The translations under genes and the position numbers were made by a program. A stretch of DNA of 64,000 nt from the NCBI RefSeq assembly GCF_024172165.1, contig NZ_JAMZEB010000002.1, positions 3,555,501 to 3,619,500 on the forward strand, in the 5' to 3' direction. Under the pieces are notes generated by a model that worked only from the letters and a program-made list of their open reading frames with translations, had not been told where the DNA came from and searched no databases. Shown here one piece after another: positions 35,251-44,081 of the stretch. This DNA comes from Nonomuraea thailandensis (GTDB lineage: Bacteria > Actinomycetota > Actinomycetes > Streptosporangiales > Streptosporangiaceae). Within the stretch, counting starts at the first letter, position 1; each line of letters opens with the position of its first letter.

Positions 35251-36204
35251 ATGCTCGACTTGGCCAGGCTCCGCGTCCTGCGGGAGGTGGCCTGCCACGG
35301 GTCGCTCACTCGTGCCGCCGCGGCGCTGTCGTACACCACCTCGGCGCTGTCGCAGCAGATCTCCGTGCTCGAGAGGGAGGCCGGGGCCCGGCTGCTCGAA
35401 CGGCACGCCCGGGGCGTGCGGCTGACCGAGGCCGGCCGGGCGCTCCTGGAGCACACCGAGCGGATCATGACGGAGCTGCGTGCCGCCGAGAGCACGCTGG
35501 CCGCGATCCGTTCGGGGGAAGGCGGGAGGTTGCGGTTCGGGTCGTTCACGACCGCCAACGCCACGCTCATGCCCCTGGCCGTACGCGCCTTCCTGCGCGA
35601 GCGGCCCGGAGTGTCGGTGGAGCTGGTGGAGGCCGACCGCGACGAGGCCGTGGCCGCCGTCGCCGCGCACGAACTGGACCTGGCGCTGGTGTACGAGTTC
35701 CCCGCCGTGCCCCTGGTGCTCCCTTCGAACGTCGAGGTGCGGCCGCTGCTCGTCGACCCGCTGTACATCGCGCTGCCGCCGGGTCACCGTCAGGCCGGGC
35801 GCGCCCGCGTCCGGCTCGCCGATCTGGCCGGCGAGCGGTGGATCCAGGGGGTGCACCGGGGGTCCACCGTCGACGTCCTGCCCCAGGCGTGCCGGCAGGC
35901 GGGGTTCGAGCCGGTCATCGCCTTCAGGACCGATGACCAGATGACGGTGCGAGGGCTGGTCGCCGCGGGGCTGGGGGTGGCGCTCGCCCCGTTCCTCACC
36001 CTGCCCGCGACGGCTCCCGACCTCGTCGTGCGCCCGCTGAGCGAGCCGTCGCTGACCAGGACCGTGATGACCGCCACGCCGGCACTGGCACGCCGGCTGC
36101 CCGCCGCCGTCGCGATGATCGGGCATCTGCGCTCAGTGGCCGCGGAGCTCCGCTCCGCCGGGGGTCTGGACGAACCCCGCGCTCGTCCGCTATCAATTGA
36201 CTGA
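35251..36204 (+). CDS. LysR-family transcriptional regulator
   Basis: 317 residues. N-terminal winged helix-turn-helix (LARLRVLREVACHGSLTRAA and ALSYTTSALSQQISVLEREA), linker helix, then a periplasmic-binding-like effector domain (GRLRFGSFTTANATLMPLAV, LVAAGLGVALAPFL). Divergent from the aminotransferase-cupin pair, its likely target. The 3' end reaches into the operator of the following MarR gene. Confidence 0.9.
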   Translation: MLDLARLRVLREVACHGSLTRAAAALSYTTSALSQQISVLEREAGARLLERHARGVRLTEAGRALLEHTERIMTELRAAESTLAAIRSGEGGRLRFGSFTTANATLMPLAVRAFLRERPGVSVELVEADRDEAVAAVAAHELDLALVYEFPAVPLVLPSNVEVRPLLVDPLYIALPPGHRQAGRARVRLADLAGERWIQGVHRGSTVDVLPQACRQAGFEPVIAFRTDDQMTVRGLVAAGLGVALAPFLTLPATAPDLVVRPLSEPSLTRTVMTATPALARRLPAAVAMIGHLRSVAAELRSAGGLDEPRARPLSID

Positions 36205-36230
36205 GTCAACGTATCCATTGATTGGGTCAA
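36197..36230. promoter_or_regulatory. Tandem MarR-type operators
   Basis: TTGACTGAGTCAA (36197-36209) is a perfect 6-1-6 palindrome. TTGATTGGGTCAA (36218-36230) is the same site with mismatches. Centres are 21 bp apart, two helical turns, and the second ends 2 bp before the MarR ATG. The form TTGA-N5-TCAA is typical of MarR sites and implies autoregulation of marR and the coupled IleRS-like gene. Confidence 0.75.
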
Positions 36231-36232
36231 CG

Positions 36233-36613
36233 ATGTTTGCGATGATCCAGGCTCTCGACCGGTTCCACGCGTACGTCATGACCGGCATGGCCGGCTCGTT
36301 CTCCCTGGCCGAGACCCGCGTCCTGCTGGACCTGGCAACCCAGGACGGCTGCGAGGTCAGGTCCGTGCGGCGGCGGCTGCGGCTCGACCCCGGCCACCTC
36401 AGCCGGGTCCTGGCCAGGCTCGACGCCGCAGGCCTGGTCACCAGGCAACGCTCGGCCGACGATCAGCGGTGCCTGCTCGTCCGCCTGACCCACCGGGGAC
36501 GGGCCGCGCTGGGCGACAACGCGCGGGCGCTGAGCGACGACGACCGGGCGCGGATCATCGCGGCGGTGCGGGCGGTGGGCGCGCCTGCCGTGGAAGGGGG
36601 GCGACGCGGGTGA
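36233..36613 (+). CDS. MarR-family regulator
   Basis: About 126 residues from ATG 36233; ATG 36242 and an upstream TTG (36197) inside the operator are alternatives. Winged helix: FSLAETRVLLDLATQDGCEV, VRRRLRLDPGHLSRVLARLD, AAGLVTRQRSADDQRCLLVR. The N-terminal dimerisation helix (IQALDRFHAYVM) is short. Its stop overlaps the IleRS-like start as GTGA, so the two are made from one message under the tandem operators. This is an unusual partner for a tRNA-synthetase homologue. Confidence 0.85.
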   Translation: MFAMIQALDRFHAYVMTGMAGSFSLAETRVLLDLATQDGCEVRSVRRRLRLDPGHLSRVLARLDAAGLVTRQRSADDQRCLLVRLTHRGRAALGDNARALSDDDRARIIAAVRAVGAPAVEGGRRG

Positions 36614-39528
36614 GGTTCGAGCCGATCGCGGAGTGGGCCGAACTGGCGGCACGTGTCCCGGCGAGGTTGCCGGACCACCCCGTAGTACCGGGCCGGCCGA
36701 TCCGCAGGTTCGCCCGCGAGCCCGCCCTCCGCGGCGCAACGGGCGCCGAGGCGATCGAGGACCTCTACCGGCGCTACTGGACCATGAAGGGCTGCTCGGC
36801 ACCGGTGATGCGGGAGTGGACGGGCCATGGCATCGCGACGGAGCTGCGGATCGAGCAGCAGCTCGGGTTGTCCGGCAGGCGGCAGATCGAACGGTACGGC
36901 GTGGCCGGGTTCAACCGGCTCTGCCGCGCCTCGGCTCCGGCGACGATGACGCCGCAGGACGTGGAGGCTGTATGGGGGACGCTGAAGCAGCTGTACGAGC
37001 GGGGCCTGCTGCGCGAGGAGGAGCGCGTGTCGCCCTGGTGCCCGCGCTGCGGGACCGCGCTCGCCGGCCATGAGCTCGCCCGGAGCTACGAGGAGACCGA
37101 GGATCTCGGCCTGTACGTCCGTTTCCCGCTGCTGACCGGCCCGCTCGCGGGTCAGGCCGACCTGCTGATCTGGACCACCATGCCCTGGACCCTGATCCCT
37201 GCCACGCTGGCCGTCGTCGGGCCGGGCCTGGCGTACGTGCTGGCCACCGGCGGCAGGGCGGGGGACCGGCCCGTGGTGCTGGCCGCCGGCCGCGTGGCGC
37301 CGGCGCTGGGGGAGGGCGCGCGGGTGCTGCGCGAGGTGCCGGTCTGCGAGCTGGAAGGCGCGCGCTACCGGGCGCCCTTCGGCTTCGTGGGACCGGGATC
37401 GGCCGACGATCCGGACGGCGATCCCTCCTCGTGGCGGTTCGTGGTGGCCGACGGCTTCGTCAAGCCGGACGAGGGCACCGGGATCGTGCACACCGGCGCC
37501 GCGTACGGGCCCGACGACATGCGGGTGGCCAGGCGGCACGGCGTGCCGGTCGTCAAGCCGGTCGGCCCGGACGGCCGTTTCGACGCCCGCACCGGCCCGT
37601 ACGCGGGCCTGTACATCCGTGACGCGGACGACCCGATCACCCGGCACCTGCGCGCGGCGGGGCTGCTGGTCCACTCCCGCGCGCACCGGCACGCCTTCCC
37701 GTTCTGCGTGTACTGCCGCACGCCGCTCCACTACGCCGCCGCGCCCGGCTGGCACCTCGGCCCCGACGCCGGGAACGGCTGGACGGTGTCGCGGGAACGT
37801 TACTGGGGCACGCCTCTGCCGCTGTGGCGCTGCGGCTCGTGCGGGCACACGATCGCGATCGCGTCCCGTGCCGAGCTGGGGGCGCTGGCCGGAGCCGATC
37901 TGGCCGGGCTCGACCCGCACCGCCCGTACGTGGACGAGATCTCCTTCGCCTGCGCGAGCTGTGGCGGCGCCATGACCAGGGTGCCGGGCGTGACCGACGC
38001 CTGGTACGACGCCGGTGCCCGGCACGCCCGCCACCCCGAGCCGCTCGACCTGGCCTGCGGCTCCCGCAGCTGGCTGTACTCCGTGGACACCGTCGCCCGC
38101 CTGGTGTCGGGACGCGACGGTCACCGGCACGCCCTGCGCCCCCCGGCGAGCGCGCCCCGCGACGGCGGCGGGCAGGTCTGCGACGTCTCCCGCTGGGCGA
38201 TGTTCGACGAGCCGGACACCGCGGGCAGGACACTGCGCACGGTGTGGAACACGGCGGTCTTCTTCGTCACCTACGCCGGCCTCGCCGGCTGGACACCCCG
38301 CACAGCCACCGGCCGCACGGTCACCGGCCGCACGGTCACCGGCCGCACGGTCACCGGCCGCACGGTCACCGGCCGCACGGTCACCGGCCGCACGGTCATG
38401 GACCGGTGGGTTCTCGCCCGGCTCGCCGAGACCTGCGCGCGGGCCGACGCCGCGCTGTCCGGGTTCGATCCGGCCGCGGCGGCCCGCTGCCTGGCGCTCT
38501 TCACCGACGACCTGTCCAACTGGTACGTGCGCCGCTGCCGCGAACGCTTCTGGGCAGGCCGGGACGAGGCCGCCTTCGCGACCCTGCACACCTGCCTGGT
38601 GACGCTGGCCGGCCTGCTCGCCCCCTTCGCCCCCTGCCTGGCCGCCGAGCTCCACGAGAAACTGGCCTTCCCGCCGGATCCGGCGGAGCCGGACCCGGCC
38701 CGCGTCACCAGCCCCGTGCACATGACGCAGTACCCCCGCCCCGACCCAGGGGCTCGCGACGGCGAGCTGTGCTCGGCCATGGCGCTCGCGCGACGGCTCA
38801 CCTCGCTGGGCCGGGACGCCCGGGCCGCGGCCGGCATCCCGGCCCGCCAGCCGCTGCGCCGCGCCACCGTCACCGTCCCCGCCGCCGAACGCGCCCGCCT
38901 CATCGGCCTGCGCGAGGTGGTCGAAGGGGAGCTCAACGTGAAAGCCGTCGAGTTCGGCGAGCCGCCGGGCCGCCGGGTGACCGTCAAACCGGACTTCCGC
39001 GCGCTCGGCCGGGAGTTCGGCTCACGGACCCGGGACGTCGCCGCCGCCATCGCCGCGGCCGACCCGGAACGGTTGCTGGCCCGGCTCGGCCGGGACGGCA
39101 GCGTCGAACTGCGGGGATTCCCGGTACGCCGGGCACACCTCCAGCTCGCCGAGACTCCGGCCGCGGGATGGCAGCTGTCCGCCGACGGACCGTACGCCGT
39201 GGCGGTCGACACGTCGATGGATCGCGGGCTGCGGCTGGAGGGGCTGGCCAGGGAGTTCACGCGGCTGGTCAACGACCTGCGCAAACGCCAGGGAAGCCGG
39301 CCGGGCGAGCCGGTCGCGCTGGCCGTGGAGGTGGTGCGCGACCCAGACGGCGAGCTCGCCGCGTTCCTCGAGGACCACAGGGCCGCCATCGCCCGCGGCG
39401 CCTACGCCGACCCCCTGACGATCGGCTCAGGCCCTTCACACGGTCCCGGAGAACCCGAACTCCTCGCCCTGGCCGGCGGGCAGCTCCACGTACGGCTCTC
39501 CCGGACCGGGGCACGAGCGCGGCCTTGA
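36610..39528 (+). CDS. Isoleucyl-tRNA synthetase homologue lacking HIGH and KMSKS
   Basis: 972 residues from GTG 36610. Clear IleRS landmarks: RRYWTMKGCSAP, GRRQIERYGVAGFNRLCR, editing domain (LLIWTTMPWTLIPATLAVVG and GTGIVHTGAAYGPDD with its Asp), zinc-type CxxC pairs (CPRCG, CVYC, CGSCG, CASCG) and an anticodon-binding domain from MDRWVLARLAE. Where HIGH belongs the sequence is LRGA. Between DAWYDAG and TLRTVWNTAVFFVTYA, no KMSKS exists. Both ATP-activation motifs are therefore gone, while the editing pocket looks preserved. A six-unit 15-bp repeat sits before the anticodon domain. Possible roles: trans-editing of mischarged tRNA-Ile, a tRNA or drug decoy, or slow decay. Coupled to marR. 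Confidence 0.85.
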   Translation: MRFEPIAEWAELAARVPARLPDHPVVPGRPIRRFAREPALRGATGAEAIEDLYRRYWTMKGCSAPVMREWTGHGIATELRIEQQLGLSGRRQIERYGVAGFNRLCRASAPATMTPQDVEAVWGTLKQLYERGLLREEERVSPWCPRCGTALAGHELARSYEETEDLGLYVRFPLLTGPLAGQADLLIWTTMPWTLIPATLAVVGPGLAYVLATGGRAGDRPVVLAAGRVAPALGEGARVLREVPVCELEGARYRAPFGFVGPGSADDPDGDPSSWRFVVADGFVKPDEGTGIVHTGAAYGPDDMRVARRHGVPVVKPVGPDGRFDARTGPYAGLYIRDADDPITRHLRAAGLLVHSRAHRHAFPFCVYCRTPLHYAAAPGWHLGPDAGNGWTVSRERYWGTPLPLWRCGSCGHTIAIASRAELGALAGADLAGLDPHRPYVDEISFACASCGGAMTRVPGVTDAWYDAGARHARHPEPLDLACGSRSWLYSVDTVARLVSGRDGHRHALRPPASAPRDGGGQVCDVSRWAMFDEPDTAGRTLRTVWNTAVFFVTYAGLAGWTPRTATGRTVTGRTVTGRTVTGRTVTGRTVTGRTVMDRWVLARLAETCARADAALSGFDPAAAARCLALFTDDLSNWYVRRCRERFWAGRDEAAFATLHTCLVTLAGLLAPFAPCLAAELHEKLAFPPDPAEPDPARVTSPVHMTQYPRPDPGARDGELCSAMALARRLTSLGRDARAAAGIPARQPLRRATVTVPAAERARLIGLREVVEGELNVKAVEFGEPPGRRVTVKPDFRALGREFGSRTRDVAAAIAAADPERLLARLGRDGSVELRGFPVRRAHLQLAETPAAGWQLSADGPYAVAVDTSMDRGLRLEGLAREFTRLVNDLRKRQGSRPGEPVALAVEVVRDPDGELAAFLEDHRAAIARGAYADPLTIGSGPSHGPGEPELLALAGGQLHVRLSRTGARARP
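38311..38400 (+). repeat. 15-bp tandem repeat, six units
   Basis: GGCCGCACGGTCACC occurs five times perfectly and a sixth time ending ATG, encoding repeated TGRTV. It lies inside the IleRS-like gene at the junction of the eroded catalytic core and anticodon domain. Unit length is a multiple of three, so copy-number change would keep the frame. Confidence 0.95.
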
Positions 39529-39529
39529 A

Positions 39530-40864
39530 TCAGGTGGCCGCGGCCTCCCGCTGGTCCCTGATCGACGACTCCACGGACTCCAGCCGGATCTTCCGGCTGT
39601 CCGGCAGCCCCCACGCGGCGACGATCCCGATCACCGCCGTCCCCATGATCACGAACGCCGGCGACAGCGGCAGGCCGGCCTGCGTGGTGAGCACGTTGAC
39701 GACCAGGGGCGGCAGGCCGGAGAAGACGAAGGTCCCGAGGGTCCAGGCGATGCCGCCCGCCGTGGCACGTACCTCGGTCGGGTAGAACTCCATCGCCACG
39801 GCGTGGATCGCGCCCAGGCACAGCGGGACGCTCACCAGGATGAGCAGGCCGCCCAGCACGGCCGCCGCGAAGCCGCCGCCGCGGGCGACCAGGAAGCCGG
39901 GCAGCACGAACAACATCGACGCCAGCCCGCCCAGCACGAGCGGCACCCGCCGCCCGACCCGGTCGCCGAGCAGCCCGACCAGCGGGTTGAACACCACGAG
40001 CGTCGAGATGAGGATCAGCGGCACCGCGCGGGCCTGGCCGGCCGACAGGTCGCTCTCACGCACGAGGTAGGTCGGGTAGTAGACGAACATGATGTAGAAG
40101 GTGGTTCCCAGCGCGCCGACGCAGCTCACGCGCAGGATCATGCGCCGGCTGCGCCGCAGGGCCGTCCCGATCGAGGCGTTGCGCACCCCGGCACGCGCGG
40201 CCTCGTACGCCGGCGGCTCCCGCAGCCCGTAGCGGAAGTACAGGCCCACCAGGGCCAGCGGCGCGGCGATCAGGAACGCCACACGCCACCCCCAGGCGTC
40301 GAACGTGCGCGCGTCCACCGCCAGGCCGATGATCACACCCGTGGCGGCCGCGGCCAGGGTGCCCAGGTTCCCCGCGGCGGAGATGAACGACGTCAGGAAC
40401 CCGCGCCGCCTTGGTGAGGCGTACTCGCCGAGGAACACCGGGGCGACCGTGGTCTCCCCGCCCGAGGCGAACCCCTGAAGGAGCCTGCACACGACGAGCA
40501 GGATCGGGGAGAGCAGCGCCGCCGTCTCGTAGGTGGGGATGAGGCCGATGCCGGCGGTCGCCAGCCCGACCAGGAGGATCGACGTCATCATCGCGTTACG
40601 CCGGCCCACCCGATCGGCCATCACCCCGAAGAACAGGCTGCCCGCCGACCTCGACAGGAAGGAGACGCCGAAGACGGCGAAGGTCGCGATCAGCGCGGCC
40701 TCGGCGTTGCCCGCCGGGAAGAAGGCCGTCGAGATGGGGGCGACGAACAGGCCGTAGAGGGCCATGTCGTAGACCTCGATGAAGTGGCCGATCACCACGG
40801 CGCCCACCGTTCTGCGGCGCGAGGAGTCGACCTGGGTTTCACGTTCGTCGGCGGGTGTCGGCAT
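39530..40864 (-). CDS. MFS metabolite:proton symporter (MHS type)
   Basis: 444 residues from ATG 40864, with AGGAGA 6 nt upstream; the in-frame ATG at 40882 is rejected. Twelve membrane helices. MHS signatures: IGHFIEVYDMALYGLFVAPI, GVMADRVGRRNAMM and LLQGFASGGETTVAPVFLGE. Such carriers import shikimate, alpha-ketoglutarate, proline or similar. Ends 1 bp from the convergent IleRS-like gene. No regulator is attached. Confidence 0.9.
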   Translation of the reverse strand: MPTPADERETQVDSSRRRTVGAVVIGHFIEVYDMALYGLFVAPISTAFFPAGNAEAALIATFAVFGVSFLSRSAGSLFFGVMADRVGRRNAMMTSILLVGLATAGIGLIPTYETAALLSPILLVVCRLLQGFASGGETTVAPVFLGEYASPRRRGFLTSFISAAGNLGTLAAAATGVIIGLAVDARTFDAWGWRVAFLIAAPLALVGLYFRYGLREPPAYEAARAGVRNASIGTALRRSRRMILRVSCVGALGTTFYIMFVYYPTYLVRESDLSAGQARAVPLILISTLVVFNPLVGLLGDRVGRRVPLVLGGLASMLFVLPGFLVARGGGFAAAVLGGLLILVSVPLCLGAIHAVAMEFYPTEVRATAGGIAWTLGTFVFSGLPPLVVNVLTTQAGLPLSPAFVIMGTAVIGIVAAWGLPDSRKIRLESVESSIRDQREAAAT

Positions 40865-41063
40865 GCCGGTTCTCCTGGTCATCGGACTGGCAGAATCGGT
40901 CCCCCCAAGGGTTTCGCCGAGGAGCCGGCGGGCCCCTGCAGTCGACGATGATGCCGGCCGGCGGCGTGCGCAACCCGCTCGCGGCCCTGTCCCGCGCGGC
41001 CCTGTCCCGCGCGGCCGGGCGCCGGGTGCCCGCCGTCGTCTCCGGGATCGCCGCCGCGACCTG

Positions 41064-41789
41064 TCAGCCGAGCTTGAGCAGCAGTCCGGTCAGCTCGGCC
41101 GGCATGGTGATCATGCAGTCGTGGCCCGTCTCCAGCTCCCACACCTGCGCCGGGCTGCCGTTGGGCTGGATCGCGGGAACGGGCCGCCGCTCGATGCCCT
41201 CCGGTACGCCGGCCACGCAGTGGATGTGCGTGCGCGGGATCCGGCGCACCGCCGGGTTGTCCAGCCGGACCGGTTGCTGGAGGCAGAGCACCGGCTGGTC
41301 CGACAACATCGCCCGCAGCCAGGCCACGTCCGCCGGGTCGGTGACGCCGAACAGGCCCACCGGCGGCGGCGATGCGGGCATCGGCGGGATCCGCCAGCCG
41401 GCCTCGGACCGCGCGGCCCGGTCGATGAGGGCCTGGGTCATGGGCTGCACGTCCACCGCGCTCTCGCCGTCCTCCGGGACCATCGCGTCGAGATAGACCA
41501 GGTGGGCGATGCGGTCCGGGATCCGGTTGGCGGCGGAGGAGATGACCAGCCCGGCGTAGCTGTGGCCCACCAGGATCACGTCGGTGAGGCCCTCCTCGGT
41601 GATCAGCCCGACGATGTCGCCGGCGTGCGTGTCCAGCCCCACCTCGGGGCCGAGCAGGTGCCTCTTGTCGCCGTAGCCGGTCAGCGACGGCGCGAGCACC
41701 CGGTGCCCGGCCGAGGCCAGCAGCGGGACCACCCGCTCCCAGCATCGCCCGCTGTGCCAGGCCCCGTGTACCAGTACATATGTCGACAT
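41064..41789 (-). CDS. Alpha/beta hydrolase
   Basis: 241 residues from ATG 41789 (AAGGAG site). Oxyanion motif HGAWHSG, nucleophile elbow GHSYAG, acid in YLDAMVPEDG region, and His in ETGHDCMI. Closest to the small esterase/hydroxynitrile-lyase-like subfamily. It is divergent from an XRE-MmyB regulator 138 bp away, the classic arrangement in which the regulator controls the neighbouring small enzyme. Confidence 0.9.
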   Translation of the reverse strand: MSTYVLVHGAWHSGRCWERVVPLLASAGHRVLAPSLTGYGDKRHLLGPEVGLDTHAGDIVGLITEEGLTDVILVGHSYAGLVISSAANRIPDRIAHLVYLDAMVPEDGESAVDVQPMTQALIDRAARSEAGWRIPPMPASPPPVGLFGVTDPADVAWLRAMLSDQPVLCLQQPVRLDNPAVRRIPRTHIHCVAGVPEGIERRPVPAIQPNGSPAQVWELETGHDCMITMPAELTGLLLKLG

Positions 41790-41927
41790 GCGTAGCTCCT
41801 TGGTGCGTCGCAGGTGTTCGTCCGGAGATGAGGCTTCCGCCCGCCCGCCGGCGCAGCCAGAGCCCCCGCGATCCTGGGGGTGAGGGGGCCAGGCACGCAC
41901 CGGGGTGCGCGCACTACCGTGGGGGGC

Positions 41928-42755
41928 ATGAGCGAGGGATCCAACCTTCTGGGCGACTACGTACGCGCCCGCCGGGAGCTCGTCACCCCCGACCAGGCCG
42001 GCATCCCGTCCGTGGGCGTACGGCGGGTGCCGGGCCTGCGGCGGGAGGAGGTCGCGATGCTCGCCGGCATCAGCGCCGACTACTACCTGCGCCTGGAGCA
42101 GGGCCGCGACCGCAACCCGTCCGCGCAGGTCCTGGAGTCCCTGGCCCGGGTGCTGCGGCTCGACGACGACGCGACGGCCTACCTGCTCCGCCTCGGGTCG
42201 CGGCAACCCCGGCGGCGCCGGCGCCGGCCCCGCAAGGAGACCGTCCCCGCGGGGGTGGCCCGGCTCGTCGGCACGCTCACGCTCCCCGCGTACGTGGAGG
42301 GCCGCTACTTCGACGTCCTGACCGCCAACGCGCTGGCGACCGCGCTGTCGCCCCGCCTCGTGGAGGGGCGCAACCGCCTGCGGGACGTGTTCCTCGACCC
42401 CGCCGAGCAGGCCCTGTTCCCGGGCTGGGAGGACGCCGCGCAGGGCATGGTCGCCGGCTTCCGCGAGTCCGTCGGCACCGACACCGACGACCCCCGGTTC
42501 ATCGAGCTCGTCGGCGAGCTCTGCCTCGCCAGCCGCCGCTTCAGCAGGCTCTGGGCCCGCCACGACGTGAACACGTGCGAAGGCACGCCCAAGCTCATCG
42601 ACCACCCCCAGGTCGGTGGCCTGTGGCTGAACCGGGAGAGACTGGGCGTCAGCGGCGCGACCGGCCAGACACTCGTCGTCCTCCATCCGGACCCCGGCAC
42701 CGGCAGCGCCGACAGGCTGGCGCTCCTCGCGTCCGTCACGCGGACAGGGAGCTGA
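41928..42755 (+). CDS. XRE-family regulator with MmyB-like ligand domain (second copy)
   Basis: 275 residues from ATG 41928. LGDYVRARRELVTPDQAGIP, the helix-turn-helix block RRVPGLRREEVAMLAGISAD and YYLRLEQGRDRNPSAQVLES, then an MmyB domain (FDVLTANALATALSPRL, WARHDVNTCEGTPKLIDHPQ). It is much closer to the broken copy at 47355-47815 than to the first copy at 21663. Probable target: the divergent alpha/beta hydrolase. Confidence 0.9.
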   Translation: MSEGSNLLGDYVRARRELVTPDQAGIPSVGVRRVPGLRREEVAMLAGISADYYLRLEQGRDRNPSAQVLESLARVLRLDDDATAYLLRLGSRQPRRRRRRPRKETVPAGVARLVGTLTLPAYVEGRYFDVLTANALATALSPRLVEGRNRLRDVFLDPAEQALFPGWEDAAQGMVAGFRESVGTDTDDPRFIELVGELCLASRRFSRLWARHDVNTCEGTPKLIDHPQVGGLWLNRERLGVSGATGQTLVVLHPDPGTGSADRLALLASVTRTGS

Positions 42756-43175
42756 GCGGCCGGGCAGGCGCCGCGGCGCGGCCGGCCCGCCGGCAACCGA
42801 ACACCGGCCATGCCGGCGACCTCACCCATCCGCCGAAGTCCGCCGCCTGAAGTCCCGCCGCCTGAAATCCGCCTCGCCGACGAGGTGACGCCCAGGACGG
42901 CGTGCTCGTAGCGGACGGCGACGCACGCGTCCTCGCCGGAGCCGGTGGGCGTGCCCGGCAGCACCGCACCGGCGCGCAGCAGCGCGTCGCGCCCCGGGAC
43001 GGCTCTGCCGCAGGGCGCCACGGTGCCGGGCTCGCCTCGGTGGGCGTCGCAGTGGCGGGAGTACGCCTCGGCCGCCTCCACCCCCGGCTCCGTCTCGTCC
43101 ACGGCGCGGCCCGCGTACTGTGCGTCCCAGCGCCCGGCAGCCGGAGCGCCCTCTCAGGCGGCCGGTGCGCAGGGG
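42756..43175. other. Intergenic region with no recognised gene
   Basis: 420 bp between the XRE gene and the convergent LysR gene. Several overlapping open frames exist simply because of GC content; none shows a recognisable motif, start or binding site. A short GCCGCCTGAA-type direct repeat occurs near 42840-42870. Confidence 0.4.
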
Positions 43176-44066
43176 TCAGATGGCGAGCATCCCGAGGTCG
43201 CTTCCCGTCCGGACGAACGCGCGGACGAGCGGCGTCTCGCCGGCCGAGCGCCGGACCAGCGCCCACTCGGTGGACGGGGCGTCGTGGATGGGCAGGCACA
43301 CGATGCCGGGATAGTTGTAGTAGCGGGTGACGTGCGCGTTGAGCGGGCAGACGATCCGGCCGGCGGCGACGAGCGCGAGTGCCTCGTGGAACGTGCGGAC
43401 GCGCGGCCCCCGGGGAACGGGCGCCCCGGACGGGGTGGAGGCGGGCAGCATGCCCTCGAACCAGTAGCCCGGCCCGTCGGTTCCCGGGTCGAGGACGGGG
43501 CGGCCGGCGAGGTCCTCCATGGACACGGACGCGCGGCCGGCCAGGTCGGAGCTCCCGGCGACGGCGAGCACGCGCCCCTCGGTCAGCACCACGGGGCCGA
43601 CGACGAGATCCGGCTCCCGGACCGGCAGCCACATCAGCTGCAGATCGGCCTCGCCCGAGCGCAACGCGGTGAACGGGTCGCTGAAGTGGAACTCGGTGAC
43701 CTGCACCTCGCAGCCGGGATGCCGCTCCGCGAACGCCTCGATCAGCGGGCGCAGCTCGTTGCCCAGCGCGCCCATCACGCCCAGCCGCAGGGTGCCCCGG
43801 ATCCCCTGCGCGACGCCGGCCGCGCGCTCCAGCCCGCCGTTGATCAGGTCGTACGCCTGCCGCAGGTCGTCGCGCAACCGGCTGCCGATGGGCGTCAGCC
43901 GTACGGCGCGGCTGGTGCGCCCGAACAGCGGAGCCCCGACACGGCGTTCCTGCTTCTTGATGGACTGGCTGACCCGGGCCTGGGTGATGTGCAGCTTCTC
44001 GGCGGTACGGCTGAAGTGCAGCTCTTCGGCCAGCGTCAGGAAGATCTCGATGTCCCGCAGCTCCAT
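43176..44066 (-). CDS. LysR-family transcriptional regulator
   Basis: 296 residues. Helix-turn-helix MELRDIEIFLTLAEELHFSR and TAEKLHITQARVSQSIKKQE, then the effector-binding domain (LRLGVMGALGNELRPLIEAF, GRIVCPLNAHVTRYYNYPGI). Divergent from an ABC export operon with a palindromic site between them, so it probably regulates that operon. Confidence 0.9.
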   Translation of the reverse strand: MELRDIEIFLTLAEELHFSRTAEKLHITQARVSQSIKKQERRVGAPLFGRTSRAVRLTPIGSRLRDDLRQAYDLINGGLERAAGVAQGIRGTLRLGVMGALGNELRPLIEAFAERHPGCEVQVTEFHFSDPFTALRSGEADLQLMWLPVREPDLVVGPVVLTEGRVLAVAGSSDLAGRASVSMEDLAGRPVLDPGTDGPGYWFEGMLPASTPSGAPVPRGPRVRTFHEALALVAAGRIVCPLNAHVTRYYNYPGIVCLPIHDAPSTEWALVRRSAGETPLVRAFVRTGSDLGMLAI

Positions 44067-44081
44067 TCCGGCCCTTCAATC

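Noticed and set aside
35179..36126. Aminotransferase frame extended upstream to 630 codons
   Set aside because: The extension crosses the LysR gene and promoter; family length and ATG 35178 give a normal 314-residue enzyme.
38311..38400. CRISPR-like array
   Set aside because: The repeats are contiguous 15-bp units with no spacers and are in coding frame.
36463..38721. 752-codon minus-strand open frame opposite the IleRS-like gene
   Set aside because: Low-complexity Gly/Arg/Ala-rich translation with no motifs; it mirrors GC-rich third positions of the plus-strand gene.
42305..43102. 265-codon minus-strand frame over the end of the XRE gene and the following gap
   Set aside because: Antisense to a solid regulator gene and no recognisable motif or binding site.
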